From: Polyangiaceae bacterium
GTDB taxonomy: Bacteria; Myxococcota_A; Polyangia; Polyangiales; Polyangiaceae
Reading direction: 5' to 3'
Assembly (NCBI GenBank): GCA_020846005.1
Contig: JADLEQ010000079.1
Span: forward strand, 1 to 46,069
Length of the DNA: 46,069 bases
Shown here: piece after piece, positions 32,621-40,854 of the stretch
Numbering within the stretch: the stretch's first letter is position 1
Layout: each line of letters begins with the position of its first letter
Notes under the pieces: generated by a model
Seen by the model: the letters and a program-made list of their open reading frames with translations, nothing else
The model's database searches: none
Told to the model about the DNA's origin: nothing
Translations under genes and position numbers: made by a program

Positions 32621-33412
32621 TCAAGGGTCGACGGTCACCGGCTGGGAGATCGACACGCTCGCCAGGCTCGCGTGGATCGACGTCGAACCAGGCTGGCGGA
32701 GCTCGACGGTCGCCGAGCTGCCGCCGCCGAAATCGAACCAGGATGAGCTCTCCGCCACGCCGACGATCGACGGGTCGTCGCTGGTCCACGAGATGCCTTC
32801 CGTCGTGAGCAGCGTATGCCCGCGAGCATCGCGGAACTCGACGTCGAGCTCGATCTCGCCTCCAGGCCGCCCGTGCAGGCCGCGGTGGCGGAAGGGCGAG
32901 TCGTCGGTGTACACGCGGAGTTCGGCGCTCTTCGGCTCGCGGACGCGAAGCAGCACCTGATCGACGAGCTCGCCCGCGTTGTCCCGGACGACCAGCCACG
33001 CCTCGCCCTCACCCACGCCGCGCACGCCGATGCCGGCGTCGCAACGCAGGTCGTAGCCGTCGTTGCAGCCGTAGCTGCCATCGTAGACGTAGACGGACTC
33101 GCGCTTGCCACCGGAGTCGCGCTCACAGTGACAGTCCACCTGCGCCTCAACGACCTCGAAGATGCGCGGATCGGTCGACGCAGGGTGGACCCCCTCCGAA
33201 GGGTACGGGCGCACGGTCTTCGCGGTGACCGTCTCGCCCGCGCCGACGGCCAGCAAGCAGTCCAGGGAGCGCTCGGACGAGCACTCGCCTCGGTACTCGA
33301 ACGATAGCTGCCCCTCGGTCCCCAACGTAGGGTCGGGGCGCCCGAAGCACGCGGCGAGCGTCGTCAGGGGCAGCGCGGCGGCGAGGATGCGGTGGAGCGG
33401 GTTCGTCTTCAT
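32621..33412 (-). CDS. lipoprotein with Ig-like (Big) folds, function unknown
   Basis: A 263-aa protein with ATG 33412 and GGAGG eight bases upstream. Residues 1-22 are a signal ending TLAAC (lipid site Cys22). The mature protein has ten further cysteines concentrated at about 40-130 (RGECSSERSLDC, VDCHCERD, YGCNDGYDLRCDAG). It then has beta-rich text ending in a bacterial Ig-like domain pattern: EIELDVEFRDARGHTLLTTEGISWTSDDPSIVGVAESS, GSTSIHASLASVSISQPVTV, typical of Big_2/Big_5 surface domains. Probably exposed on the cell surface. I cannot assign a role. It is the first gene of a possible unit running toward 28017, separated from the next by 135 bp. Confidence 0.7.
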   Translation of the reverse strand: MKTNPLHRILAAALPLTTLAACFGRPDPTLGTEGQLSFEYRGECSSERSLDCLLAVGAGETVTAKTVRPYPSEGVHPASTDPRIFEVVEAQVDCHCERDSGGKRESVYVYDGSYGCNDGYDLRCDAGIGVRGVGEGEAWLVVRDNAGELVDQVLLRVREPKSAELRVYTDDSPFRHRGLHGRPGGEIELDVEFRDARGHTLLTTEGISWTSDDPSIVGVAESSSWFDFGGGSSATVELRQPGSTSIHASLASVSISQPVTVDP

Positions 33413-33427
33413 GGGCTGGGCCTCCGA

Positions 33428-33440
33428 CTGGTTGAACCAG
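33428..33440. promoter_or_regulatory. perfect 13-bp palindrome in lipoprotein 5-prime region
   Basis: CTGGTTGAACCAG is symmetrical about its central base and lies 15 bp upstream of the lipoprotein ATG (33412), just before the ribosome binding site. It could be a repressor site or a small hairpin in the leader. Not matched to a known regulator. Confidence 0.35.
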
Positions 33441-33594
33441 CAAGCGCGATGCCAACCCCGTTCACGCCGAGACGGCCGCGATCCGCGCCGTTGGCCACCG
33501 GCCGCCGGGCGCCCACGGCACGGGTGACGCAAGCGAAGCACAGGCGGTGTGACCTCGCGTCCGCGGCCCCACGCGGCCGCGACCCCCGCTCGCT

Positions 33595-34515
33595 TCACTC
33601 CGCTTCCGGCTCGTACTCGTCGCTGAGCGTCATCAGGTAGCCGAGGCCGACGGACCACCCGGAAGTGCCGCGGAGCTCAGCGTAGCCGGCGCGGAGGAGG
33701 AACGCGTGGAACGTCGGGTCGACGAAGGCTCCCTCCCCGCCGAGCGCGAGGTCGGCTCCGGCGTAGAGCTCGTCGCCGAACGGGGCGTGCGCGGCGCCGC
33801 CGTCGCGGGTGGGCTCGTCCGTCACCCACTGCACCCTCGCCCACGCCGACGCGACGAGCCACGGCGCGACCCGCGCACCCGCTGCGATCTCGACCGGCAC
33901 GTACCACCCGGCGCGGAGCACGCGGCCGCTGATCCCGCCCCCTCCGAACCCGACGGTCGCACGCACCCAGTCGCTCTCGCCCGGCCGCCAGGCGGGGCCG
34001 AGCGAGAACGTCCCCTCGCCGGCGATGCCGCCGCTCGACGCCCACGCCGTCCGGAGCTCCTCGGCGATGGCGACCGCCCACCGGCGCCCGAAGAGGAACG
34101 CCACGCTCGCCCCGAGGTCGTACAGGCGATCGGTCTCCGCGAAGCGCTCGGGCTGCCCGAGCGTCTGGACGCCGGTGAAGACGGCGACACGCGCGTACGA
34201 GTCCGAGCCGAGGCCCTCCGTCCCGGGCTCCCAGCCCGCCGCCTCGCACGCCGCCGCCGACTCGACCCCGAGCGCTCCCCACCGCCCGCACGGCTCCCGG
34301 AGCTGCTGGCACGCGCCGCCCGCGCACCGTCGCTCGAGCTGCGCGTGGGGCTCCTCGGCCCGAGCGCCCGCCGCGCCGAGGATCGCGGCCAGCGAGGCGA
34401 CCAGGGCGCGCCCCCAACCGGCGGGCCTCCGGCCCGACCACGGACCGGCGCCCCACGAGCGCGGCGCCGAGTCCGGGCGCTCACGCGGGCGAGCGTGCTC
34501 CTCGCGGGACGTCAT
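33595..34515 (-). CDS. predicted outer-membrane or periplasmic protein of unknown family
   Basis: A 306-aa protein. ATG 34515 has AGGAG ten bases upstream, inside the end of the preceding gene (5-bp gap), so the two are probably co-transcribed. Residues about 34-52 are hydrophobic (ALVASLAAILGAAGARAEEP) and look like an exported signal ending AGARA-EE, after an unusually long Arg/Pro-rich N-region. Short Cys-containing segment RRCAGGACQQLREPCGRWG follows. The rest alternates aromatic/Gly strands (VRATVGFGGGGISGRVLRAGWYVPVEIAAGARVAPWLVASAWARVQW, HAFLLRAGYAELRGTSGWSVGLGYLMTL) in the manner of an outer-membrane beta-barrel. No domain name is secure. Its neighbour upstream is the MORN lipoprotein, a likely partner. 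Confidence 0.6.
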   Translation of the reverse strand: MTSREEHARPRERPDSAPRSWGAGPWSGRRPAGWGRALVASLAAILGAAGARAEEPHAQLERRCAGGACQQLREPCGRWGALGVESAAACEAAGWEPGTEGLGSDSYARVAVFTGVQTLGQPERFAETDRLYDLGASVAFLFGRRWAVAIAEELRTAWASSGGIAGEGTFSLGPAWRPGESDWVRATVGFGGGGISGRVLRAGWYVPVEIAAGARVAPWLVASAWARVQWVTDEPTRDGGAAHAPFGDELYAGADLALGGEGAFVDPTFHAFLLRAGYAELRGTSGWSVGLGYLMTLSDEYEPEAE

Positions 34516-34519
34516 CGGG

Positions 34520-35641
34520 CTAGTACTCCTTGTACCCGTAGGGGCAGAAGGTGCGGTTGCCGCTCGTGCCGGCGACGTACGCGTGCTTGCAGTAGCCGTA
34601 CGCGCGGCTGAACTCCGACTGGCAGCAGAGCAGCTCACCGCCTGCCGAGCCGCCCGCGACGGCGCAGCAAGTGCTCCCGCAGGCCTTCTCGGTCGTCTTG
34701 CACTCCGCGAGCGGCCCCGTCTCCTCTTGCGCAGAGGCGCCGGCGGGCTCGGCGTCGAGGCGCTCGACGTGGACGAGCTTGCCGTGGTCGTAGACGACGC
34801 TGAAGCTCCCCTCGTCCGTATCCAAGTAGCCCTCCCCGTGCTCGCGGTCGTCGACGTAGTCGATGGTGAGCGTGCCGCTGGCCGAGCGGAGCTCACCCGG
34901 ACCGTGGCGCAGATCGTCGCGGAAGTAGCCGCGGAACCAGGCCGAGCGCGTCGCCCACGTGCCGTGGCCGTGCTTGCGACCGTCGCGATACGTCCCCACG
35001 AAGTGTTCGCCGCCGGGGAAGTTCACCTCGCCAGCCCCCTCGAACCGCCCGCGCAGGTAGCCTCCGCGGTACCTCCCGCCGTCCGGCTCCACGCAGTCGG
35101 CGTACCCGATCGTCTGGTTGCAGAGCCGCATCCCCTCGCACTTGAAGCCCCCTTCGGTCATCCATGCGCCCCACCCCGTCTCGCAGTTGCCCGCCCGGCA
35201 GCCGGGCTGGCGAGTGTCGTCACTCCACCCGTCGGGGGCCGACGGATCGCGCCGCGAGGACGCGAAGGCGACCCGCTTGGCCCGCCCGCGCTCCCACTCG
35301 GCGAGGTACGTGTCGCCGCCCACCACCCGGCCGACCTCGAGCCCGGACTGGCGGCCCCGGTCGTAGTACCGCTCGATGATCAGCGTGTGGTCCTTGCCTC
35401 CGCACGAGGCGCTGGCCGCGAACACCGACGGCCCGTCGAGGCGTCCGTAGAGTTCGTCGAAGTCCTCGTCCGGCGCGACGCAGTAGGTCAAGTTCGCCCC
35501 CCCCCCGAGGGCGGCGGTCTTCGCCACGCGCCCCATCGGGCACCTCGCGCCGTTGGCGAGGCGGGTTTCCCCGGAGGGCCCACAGCTCCACGCCGAGCCG
35601 AGCGCGGCGACGGCGAGCACGGAGAGGATGCGCCGATCCAC
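34520..35641 (-). CDS. MORN-repeat lipoprotein with cysteine-rich C-terminus
   Basis: A 373-aa protein from GTG 35641 (GGAGG three bases before it, unusually close). Residues 1-16 are a hydrophobic signal (ILSVLAVAALGSAWSC), with Cys near 20 as a possible, non-canonical lipid site. Residues about 170-245 hold three or four MORN repeats: GGRYRGGYLRGRFEGAGEVNF, GEHFVGTYRDGRKHGHGTW, AWFRGYFRDDLRHGPGELRS, then DREHGEGYLDTDEGSF. Both ends are Cys-rich; the C-terminal 90 residues include ACGSTCCAVAG and LLCCQSEFSRAYGYCKHAYV. MORN repeats bind lipids or proteins in eukaryotes; in bacteria their role is mostly unknown. The long Gly/Asp-rich middle could be an envelope platform. No enzymatic motif seen. 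It shares a transcript with the next gene downstream. Confidence 0.75.
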   Translation of the reverse strand: MDRRILSVLAVAALGSAWSCGPSGETRLANGARCPMGRVAKTAALGGGANLTYCVAPDEDFDELYGRLDGPSVFAASASCGGKDHTLIIERYYDRGRQSGLEVGRVVGGDTYLAEWERGRAKRVAFASSRRDPSAPDGWSDDTRQPGCRAGNCETGWGAWMTEGGFKCEGMRLCNQTIGYADCVEPDGGRYRGGYLRGRFEGAGEVNFPGGEHFVGTYRDGRKHGHGTWATRSAWFRGYFRDDLRHGPGELRSASGTLTIDYVDDREHGEGYLDTDEGSFSVVYDHGKLVHVERLDAEPAGASAQEETGPLAECKTTEKACGSTCCAVAGGSAGGELLCCQSEFSRAYGYCKHAYVAGTSGNRTFCPYGYKEY

Positions 35642-35717
35642 GATCCTCCAGCCTAGGCGAGGCCACGTCGCCCGATCTTGACGTCGATCAACGCCCTGCC
35701 GCTCGCGCGAACCGCGC

Positions 35718-35768
35718 TGCTGGGTTCGTGCTGGGTTCGTGCTGGGTTCGTGCTGGGTTCGTGCTGGG
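35718..35768. repeat. 11-bp direct repeat array
   Basis: The unit tgctgggttcg is repeated four times exactly (35718-35761) with a fifth partial copy (tgctggg) to 35768. It lies in the 264-bp gap between the divergent MORN gene and a small membrane protein. Eleven is not a multiple of three and no gene covers it, so this is non-coding. The period matches one helical turn, as in an iteron-like or regulatory array. Confidence 0.85.
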
Positions 35769-35807
35769 GCAACTGATCGCTCGACTGAATGCGCAACTGG
35801 TCGCTCG
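35769..35807. repeat. pair of 15-bp imperfect direct repeats
   Basis: gcaactgatcgctcg (35769-35783) and gcaactggtcgctcg (35793-35807) differ at one base and have 24-bp start-to-start spacing. They follow the 11-bp array directly, still in the gap before the membrane protein gene. They could be a pair of regulator half sites. Confidence 0.6.
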
Positions 35808-35905
35808 CTCGGGTCGAACCCGGAAGCGTGATGTACGCCCGGCGCGGCGTCGTCTGCCCGGCTGCCCGGGCGCGCAGCGCCGGCTCGACCCGGGAGACCT
35901 CGACC

Positions 35906-36283
35906 ATGGCCAGCGAAATCTTCGGTACCGTGCTTCCGTTCGCCCTCTTCGCCTGCTGGCTCTCGGGGCTCGTGGTGTGGGTGCGCCTGCTCTCGCACGT
36001 GAAGCGCGGTGTCCGCCTCTGGTACCTCGCCTTCAACGGGCTCGCCTGGTTCGACGCGCGCAACTTCGATCGCGGCGGCGCGCCGCTCGTGCGGCGGCTC
36101 CGCTGGTCGGTCGGCGCGTTCGCCGCCCTGGTGACGGCCGCGATCGTGGTCGGCCACGTGACCCGGTCCGGACGGCTCACGAGCACCGTACAGGTCGGCG
36201 AGATGAGCGTCACGGTGGGCGGCGGAGACGCGCTGACGCCACGCCGAGAGACGAGGGCGCGGCGGTCGGACCTCGAGCCGTAG
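35906..36283 (+). CDS. small membrane protein, unknown function
   Basis: A 125-aa protein from ATG 35906. It has two hydrophobic segments: residues 6-29 (GTVLPFALFACWLSGLVVWVRLLS) and about 70-90 (VGAFAALVTAAIVVGHV), between them VKRGVRLWYLAFNGLAWFDARNFDRGGAPLVRRLRW. The C-terminus (about 90-125) is a soluble tail. No family is recognised. It is transcribed away from the MORN gene; the upstream 264 bp carry the repeat arrays. It converges on the amidase gene with a 58-bp gap. Confidence 0.65.
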   Translation: MASEIFGTVLPFALFACWLSGLVVWVRLLSHVKRGVRLWYLAFNGLAWFDARNFDRGGAPLVRRLRWSVGAFAALVTAAIVVGHVTRSGRLTSTVQVGEMSVTVGGGDALTPRRETRARRSDLEP

Positions 36284-36341
36284 TCGGACCCCTCCCGGCC
36301 GATCCCCGCGCCCAGCGCAGGCCCCGTCCCGCCGCCGCGGC

Positions 36342-37934
36342 TCAGCGCGCCTGCGCCAGGACCGGAACCCGGACGGGCACCTCGCAGGGATCCGACTCGG
36401 CCCGCGCCCACTCCTCCAGGTGCCGCAGGACGGCCAGCAGCGTGGGCTCGGCGTACGGGCGCCCCACGAGCTGGACGGCCACCGGGAGCCCGCGGCTCGC
36501 CGCGTCGACCCGGGCGAGGACCCGCTCGATGCGGTCCCCCCGTTGGGGGCGCAGTGCGTCCGAAGCGCGCACTCGCGACGTGCTGACCACGCCGGCGGGG
36601 AAGCCGGAGAGGTTGTGCCGAGCCGTGTAGCTGAACGCCCAGGCGAGGCCTCGGCTCATCCCGATGGGGACCGCGGGCGTCGCGCCGACCGGCGAGAGCA
36701 CCACGTCGATCCGGGCCGCGTTCCACCGATCGAGCTCCCGCTGCGCGAACGCGCGACGTTGCTCCGCGAGCGCCCAGTAGCCCGCGACGTCCCGGCGGCG
36801 CGAGGCGCCGATCAGCCCAGCCAGTCGCCGCTCGCCGGCGGCGCGCAGCGCGAGCGCCCCCGCGCGCCGGAGCGGCTCGGGGACGCTCGACGCCCACCAC
36901 AGCTCGCGCATCGTGTCCGCGATGCTGGGCTCTCGCGCCAGCGCGCCCCGGGCCGTGACGAGCCCGTCGCTGGACACCGCGGCGACGTACAGCGCCAGCA
37001 TCTCCGGCTGCGCCTCGGGCGGGAAGTCCACGAGAGACGCGCCGCGCGCGGCGAGCGCCGCCGCCGCGTCGCGTACCGCGCGCCGGATCGCGGCGGCGGG
37101 CTCGAGGAAGCCGTCGTGGTCGAACACGCCCACGCGCAGCCCGTCGAGCCCCGCGAGCCGGACGGAGTCGTGCGGCACGGGCGCCACGAGCGGATCCTCG
37201 GCCGCCTGCTCGGCGACGCTCAGGGAGCAGAAGAAGAGCTCCAGCTCGGCCACCGTGCGCGCCATCGGGCCGACGGTGCTCCGCACGATCTCCTGCCCCG
37301 GGAGGAACGACCGCACGCCGCGCGTCGACCAGCGCCCGAGCGTCGGCTTCAGGCCCGTCACGCCGCAGTACGCCGCGGGCGAGCGGATCGATCCGCCGAG
37401 ATCGGTGCCGAGGCCGAGCACGCTCGCGCCCGTGGCGAGCAGCGCCGCCTCGCCACCGCTGCTCCCGCCCGGGCCGTGGCTCGCACGGTGTGGGTTGCGC
37501 GTCACGCCGAAGAGCGGGTTGTCGCACTCCATCCCCGAGACGAGCGCCTGCGGCAGGTTGGACTTCCCGAGCACGATCATCCCGGCCCGCTTGGCCACCG
37601 AGACGATCAGCGCGTCCGCGCTCGCGCGTTCACCTCGCCGCGCGGCGAGGCCGAGCGTCGTCGGCTGCCCCTCCAGGTCGAGGTTCTCCTTCACCGTGAG
37701 CGGGAGCCCGTGGAGCGGGCCACGGACGCGACCAGCGCGCCGCTCGGCGTCGCGGGCCGCCGCCTCCCGGAGCGCCTCCTCACGGCGCTGGATCGCATAG
37801 CCGCCGACGACCGGCTCGGTAGCGTCGGCCCGCGCGAAGAGCGCCTCCACGAGCTCCACCGATCGGAGCGACCCCGCCGCGAGCTCCGCCGCCAGCTCCA
37901 CCGCGGAGCGCCGCCACGATGGCGTGCCGCTCAC
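36342..37934 (-). CDS. amidase (amidase signature / FAAH-like family)
   Basis: A 530-aa enzyme of the amidase-signature family that hydrolyses or transfers amides. The Ser-Ser-Lys triad is visible: Lys82 in LTVKENLDL, Ser158 in the Gly/Ser block GPGGSSGGEAAL, and Ser182 in GTDLGGSIRSPA. The 24-residue spacing between the two serines equals that of FAAH (217/241). GLPLTVKENLDLEG and PHRASHGPGGSS are family hallmarks, while a GatA role is unlikely because GatB/GatC are absent and FAAH-like features (GVTGLKPTLGRWS) dominate. Substrate unknown; lipid or aryl amides are possible. GTG at 37934 overlaps the upstream hydrolase stop by 4 bp (GTGA), so it is likely co-translated with the hydrolase and the SDR (38949) as a small catabolic unit. 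Confidence 0.88.
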   Translation of the reverse strand: MSGTPSWRRSAVELAAELAAGSLRSVELVEALFARADATEPVVGGYAIQRREEALREAAARDAERRAGRVRGPLHGLPLTVKENLDLEGQPTTLGLAARRGERASADALIVSVAKRAGMIVLGKSNLPQALVSGMECDNPLFGVTRNPHRASHGPGGSSGGEAALLATGASVLGLGTDLGGSIRSPAAYCGVTGLKPTLGRWSTRGVRSFLPGQEIVRSTVGPMARTVAELELFFCSLSVAEQAAEDPLVAPVPHDSVRLAGLDGLRVGVFDHDGFLEPAAAIRRAVRDAAAALAARGASLVDFPPEAQPEMLALYVAAVSSDGLVTARGALAREPSIADTMRELWWASSVPEPLRRAGALALRAAGERRLAGLIGASRRRDVAGYWALAEQRRAFAQRELDRWNAARIDVVLSPVGATPAVPIGMSRGLAWAFSYTARHNLSGFPAGVVSTSRVRASDALRPQRGDRIERVLARVDAASRGLPVAVQLVGRPYAEPTLLAVLRHLEEWARAESDPCEVPVRVPVLAQAR

Positions 37935-38956
37935 CGCGCGGCACCGCCCGCGGCAACGGCCGCGCGGAGCTGCTCGTCGAGGAAGCGCACGACGTCGTCG
38001 AGGAACACCTCGACATGGTCGACGATGAGGTAGTGCGGCAGGCCCTCGTAGAGGGCGAGACGCTTCGGGCAGCGCAGGCGATCGTAGAGGCGCTCGATGT
38101 AGTCGCGTGGGAAGATGGAGTCCTCGCCGCCGTGCAGGAGCAGGATGGGGACGGCGATCTGCTCGACCGGGCGCGCCAGCGGCTCGCGCGACAAGGAGGC
38201 CAGCGTCTTCAGCCGCACGAAGGGCACGATCGCGCGATCCGTGTAGAGCGCGCGGCGCGAGTCTCCCAGACCTCGCACGGGCTCGCGCGCGAGGTCGAGG
38301 TACGCGGTGACCGGCACGGGGAGCTCCGGCGCGATCCGAGCGAGCGCGCGCAGCGCGGGCGCCGCGCGCCGGGACAGCCGGGGCGGGATGCGCGTCAGCC
38401 GAAAGCTCTCGGGGTCGGCGAGATCGGCGGCGTTGTGGCAGATCGCCGCCGCCACCTCCGCGCCTCGCGCTGCGTAGTAGAAGCACGCGATCCCCCCCTG
38501 GCTCGAGCCGGCGACGACGATCGGGCCGCCGATGCTTCGGCTCACGTGGCGCACGACGCGATCGAGATCGTCGACCAGCTCGGGCAGGGTGTAGCTGCCG
38601 CGCGCACCCCCGCTGCGGCCGTGGCCGCGCGGGTCGTAACCGACCACCCGGAATCCTCGCCCAGCGAGCGCCACGAGGAAGTCGGCGTAGAGGAGCGCGT
38701 ACGCGTTCGTGCCGGGGGAGAACACCACGGTCGCGCGCGCGTCTCCCGGATCGAGGTGCTCGAGCGCGAGGCTCGGCCCTCCCACCTCGAGGCGCTCGGG
38801 CTCGAAGCGCCTCGCGTGGTTCGGGCGCCCGCGCTGGGCCTGGGACCGGTCGAGCTCGGCGAGGAGCTCGGCGCGCCCGAGCGTGGACGCCCGCGCCTGC
38901 CGCGCGTACGCCCGCGCTACGGTCGACCAGCGGACGGGCGCGCCGCGCTCAGGCAC
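37931..38956 (-). CDS. alpha/beta-hydrolase
   Basis: A 341-aa protein with GTG start, 8-bp overlap with the SDR gene upstream and 4-bp overlap with the amidase downstream. The hydrolase fold is shown by VVFSPGTNAYALLYADFLVALAGRGFRVVGYDPRGHGRSGGARG, the nucleophile elbow VVAGSSQGGIA with Ser152 (G-S-S-Q-G), the acid in LLHGGEDSIFPRDY and His in EGLPHYLIVDHVEVF. All three catalytic residues are present. The N-terminal 60 residues are unusual and basic. Family resembles Hydrolase_4/serine aminopeptidase-like esterases (monoacylglycerol-lipase-type). In this operon with an amidase and an SDR, hydrolysis of ester or amide lipids is plausible, not proven. Confidence 0.85.
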   Translation of the reverse strand: MPERGAPVRWSTVARAYARQARASTLGRAELLAELDRSQAQRGRPNHARRFEPERLEVGGPSLALEHLDPGDARATVVFSPGTNAYALLYADFLVALAGRGFRVVGYDPRGHGRSGGARGSYTLPELVDDLDRVVRHVSRSIGGPIVVAGSSQGGIACFYYAARGAEVAAAICHNAADLADPESFRLTRIPPRLSRRAAPALRALARIAPELPVPVTAYLDLAREPVRGLGDSRRALYTDRAIVPFVRLKTLASLSREPLARPVEQIAVPILLLHGGEDSIFPRDYIERLYDRLRCPKRLALYEGLPHYLIVDHVEVFLDDVVRFLDEQLRAAVAAGGAAR

Positions 38957-39797
38957 GGCGCCCCGCCCCGGGGAGGCGATGCGCGCGTAGCCGCCGCAGG
39001 TACAGCTTGCCGACCGCCTCCACCAGCCCGGGGCTCAGCCGCTCGAGCCACCAGAGGAGCTTCGCCGTCCCGGTGACGACGACGATCGCGCGGTTCGCGA
39101 GCACCGCGTCCAGCACCTCCTCCGCGCAGCGCTCCGGCGTCACGCCCTTCGGCCAGAGCGCGAGCACCGCGTCGCGGTCGAAGCCCAGGATGCGGCTCGT
39201 CTCGTAGATGGGAGTCTCCACCTTCCCCGGGCACACCAGCGTCACGTTCACCCCGAGGGCGGCCGCCTCGATGCGCAGCGTCTGCGTGAGGCCCACCACC
39301 GCCCACTTGCTGGCCGTGTACGAGATCTCGCCCGGGAAGGGGACCAGCCCGGCCACCGAGGCCACGTTGACGAGGTGCCCTCGCCCTCGCGCGACCATCC
39401 CCGGATAGGCGGCCAGCACGCCGTGGATCACGCCTCCGAGGTTCACGTCGACGACGGAGTCCCACTCGACGGGCCCGAAGTCCCGCGCCTCGCCGCCCAC
39501 CCCGATGCCCGCGTTGTTGAAGAGGTACTCCAGGCTCCCCTCGCGCTCCTCGATCTCTCGGACGGCGCGCGCGAAGTCCTCCCGGTCGCAGACATCGAGC
39601 CGCCGGGCGACTGCGCTGAGGCCGCGCCGCCGCAGCGCCTCCGCGCGCCGCTCCGCGCCCTCGCCGTCACGGTCCGCGAGCACGACGCGCGCGCCGGCCT
39701 CGGCGAGCCGCGTCGCGAGCGCGAGCCCGATCCCGGACGCAGCGCCCGTCACCAGCGCCGGAGCATCCCGGAGCCTCTGGGTGAGATCCTTCGTCAT
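38949..39797 (-). CDS. short-chain dehydrogenase/reductase
   Basis: A 282-aa classical SDR from ATG 39797 (the frame extends to 39845, but the family N-terminus fits 39797). Cofactor motif TGAASGIGLALATRLAEAGARVVLADRD (about residues 16-45), NNAG at about 92-96, catalytic Ser in VNVASVAGLVPFPG, YTASK (Tyr and Lys) followed by WAVVGLTQTLRIEAAALGVNVTLVCPG. The Asp-Arg-Asp after the second beta strand suggests NAD preference. The C-terminus (LLWWLERLSPGLVEAVGKLYLRRLR) is amphipathic and Leu/Trp-rich, suggesting membrane association, as in mycobacterial-type SDRs. First gene of the SDR-hydrolase-amidase unit; 10 bp after the WYL regulator gene, so it may be co-transcribed with it. Confidence 0.9.
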   Translation of the reverse strand: MTKDLTQRLRDAPALVTGAASGIGLALATRLAEAGARVVLADRDGEGAERRAEALRRRGLSAVARRLDVCDREDFARAVREIEEREGSLEYLFNNAGIGVGGEARDFGPVEWDSVVDVNLGGVIHGVLAAYPGMVARGRGHLVNVASVAGLVPFPGEISYTASKWAVVGLTQTLRIEAAALGVNVTLVCPGKVETPIYETSRILGFDRDAVLALWPKGVTPERCAEEVLDAVLANRAIVVVTGTAKLLWWLERLSPGLVEAVGKLYLRRLRAHRLPGAGRRA

Positions 39798-39807
39798 CGC
39801 GCAAACA

Positions 39808-40824
39808 CTACCCTGCGCGGGCGACGGAGCGCGAGCGTGGCGCACGCCGGCGCGCCGGCGTCAGGCGGCGCCCGCCGCCCCGCAGCGCCTGGACGAGCCG
39901 GCGGTCGCCGAGCACGGTGACGCTCGGCCCCCACTGTCGCGCCCAGGCCAGCGCCTCGCCGAGATCCGCGGGACCGAACTCGAGCTCCAGCTCGCCGCTC
40001 CGGAGCACGCGCTCGCGCTGCCGGCGGTGCCAGACGCGGCCCCGCACGTGGCGCGCCTGCTCCGCCGTGAAGCGGACGCGGACGTGCACGGCGGCCCGAC
40101 CCTCGGCGGGGAAGAGGCTGAACGGCAGATCGACCGCGTGCTCGATCACGGCTCGCTCGATCCCGCGCGGCGGAGCGCCTGCGGCGCCCGGCGGCACCCG
40201 CTCGACCCCCGCCCCTCGGGCGGGGAGCACGAGCCGCTCGAGCGCGTACGTGCGCACGTCCCGGGCGCTCGCGGCGCCCTCCGGCACACCGGCGACGTAG
40301 ACGCGCGCGAGGTCGCGGACCACGACGCCGAGGGGCCACACGATCCGCTCCCCTCGCTCCGTGCCGTCGTAGTCGAACCGCACCGCCACGCGCGGCCGGT
40401 CTGCGGCGGCCACCAGCCACGCGCGCAGCGCCGAGAGCTGCCGCTCGCCGTAGCGGTGGGCGCCACGCACGGCCACGACCACCTGCGCCCGCCCGGGCTG
40501 CGCGCGCGCACCGAGGCTCGTGCCGGCGACGGGGAAGATGCGCCGGAGCAGCGTACGCGCCAGCGCCTGTGCCAGCTGCTCGACCGTCTCGCGCCCGTCC
40601 GGCTCGACGACGCGCACCCGGACGACCCCGCGAGGCCCGCGCTCGCGCCGCACCGAGCAGCCGAGCGCCTCGGGCGCCGCGTCGAGCAGGTTCCGCACCG
40701 TCCGCTGGCTGCACCCGAGCTCCCCGGCGAGCTCGCCGTAGGTGAGCGCTCGCCCGGAGAGGAGCGCTTCGCGGAGCCCCAGCGCGACCCGAGCCCGGGC
40801 TGCACGCGCCGGCGACCGCACCAT
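39808..40824 (-). CDS. WYL-domain transcriptional regulator
   Basis: A 338-aa protein with ATG start. Residues about 25-65 are a helix-turn-helix (TYGELAGELGCSQRTVRNLLDAAPEALG), and about 145-245 a WYL domain (VAVRFDYDGTERGERIVWPLGVVVRDLARVYVAGV, where the WYL Tyr/Leu region is replaced by variants, then RTYALERL). The C-terminal WCX-like region with RVRFTAEQARHVRGRVWHRRQRERVLRSGELELEF follows at about 255-320. WYL proteins sense ligands such as oligonucleotides or metabolites and act as repressors or activators. It is divergent from the FtsZ-like gene across 87 bp containing an imperfect palindrome, and upstream of the SDR unit. Which of these it controls is inferred from position. Confidence 0.85.
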   Translation of the reverse strand: MVRSPARAARARVALGLREALLSGRALTYGELAGELGCSQRTVRNLLDAAPEALGCSVRRERGPRGVVRVRVVEPDGRETVEQLAQALARTLLRRIFPVAGTSLGARAQPGRAQVVVAVRGAHRYGERQLSALRAWLVAAADRPRVAVRFDYDGTERGERIVWPLGVVVRDLARVYVAGVPEGAASARDVRTYALERLVLPARGAGVERVPPGAAGAPPRGIERAVIEHAVDLPFSLFPAEGRAAVHVRVRFTAEQARHVRGRVWHRRQRERVLRSGELELEFGPADLGEALAWARQWGPSVTVLGDRRLVQALRGGGRRLTPARRRAPRSRSVARAG

Positions 40825-40854
40825 CCCGATAGCCTAGCGCGCCGCCGGCCCGCA

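Noticed and set aside
35718-35768. CRISPR-like array
   Set aside because: 11-bp head-to-tail units with no spacers and no cas genes in the window.
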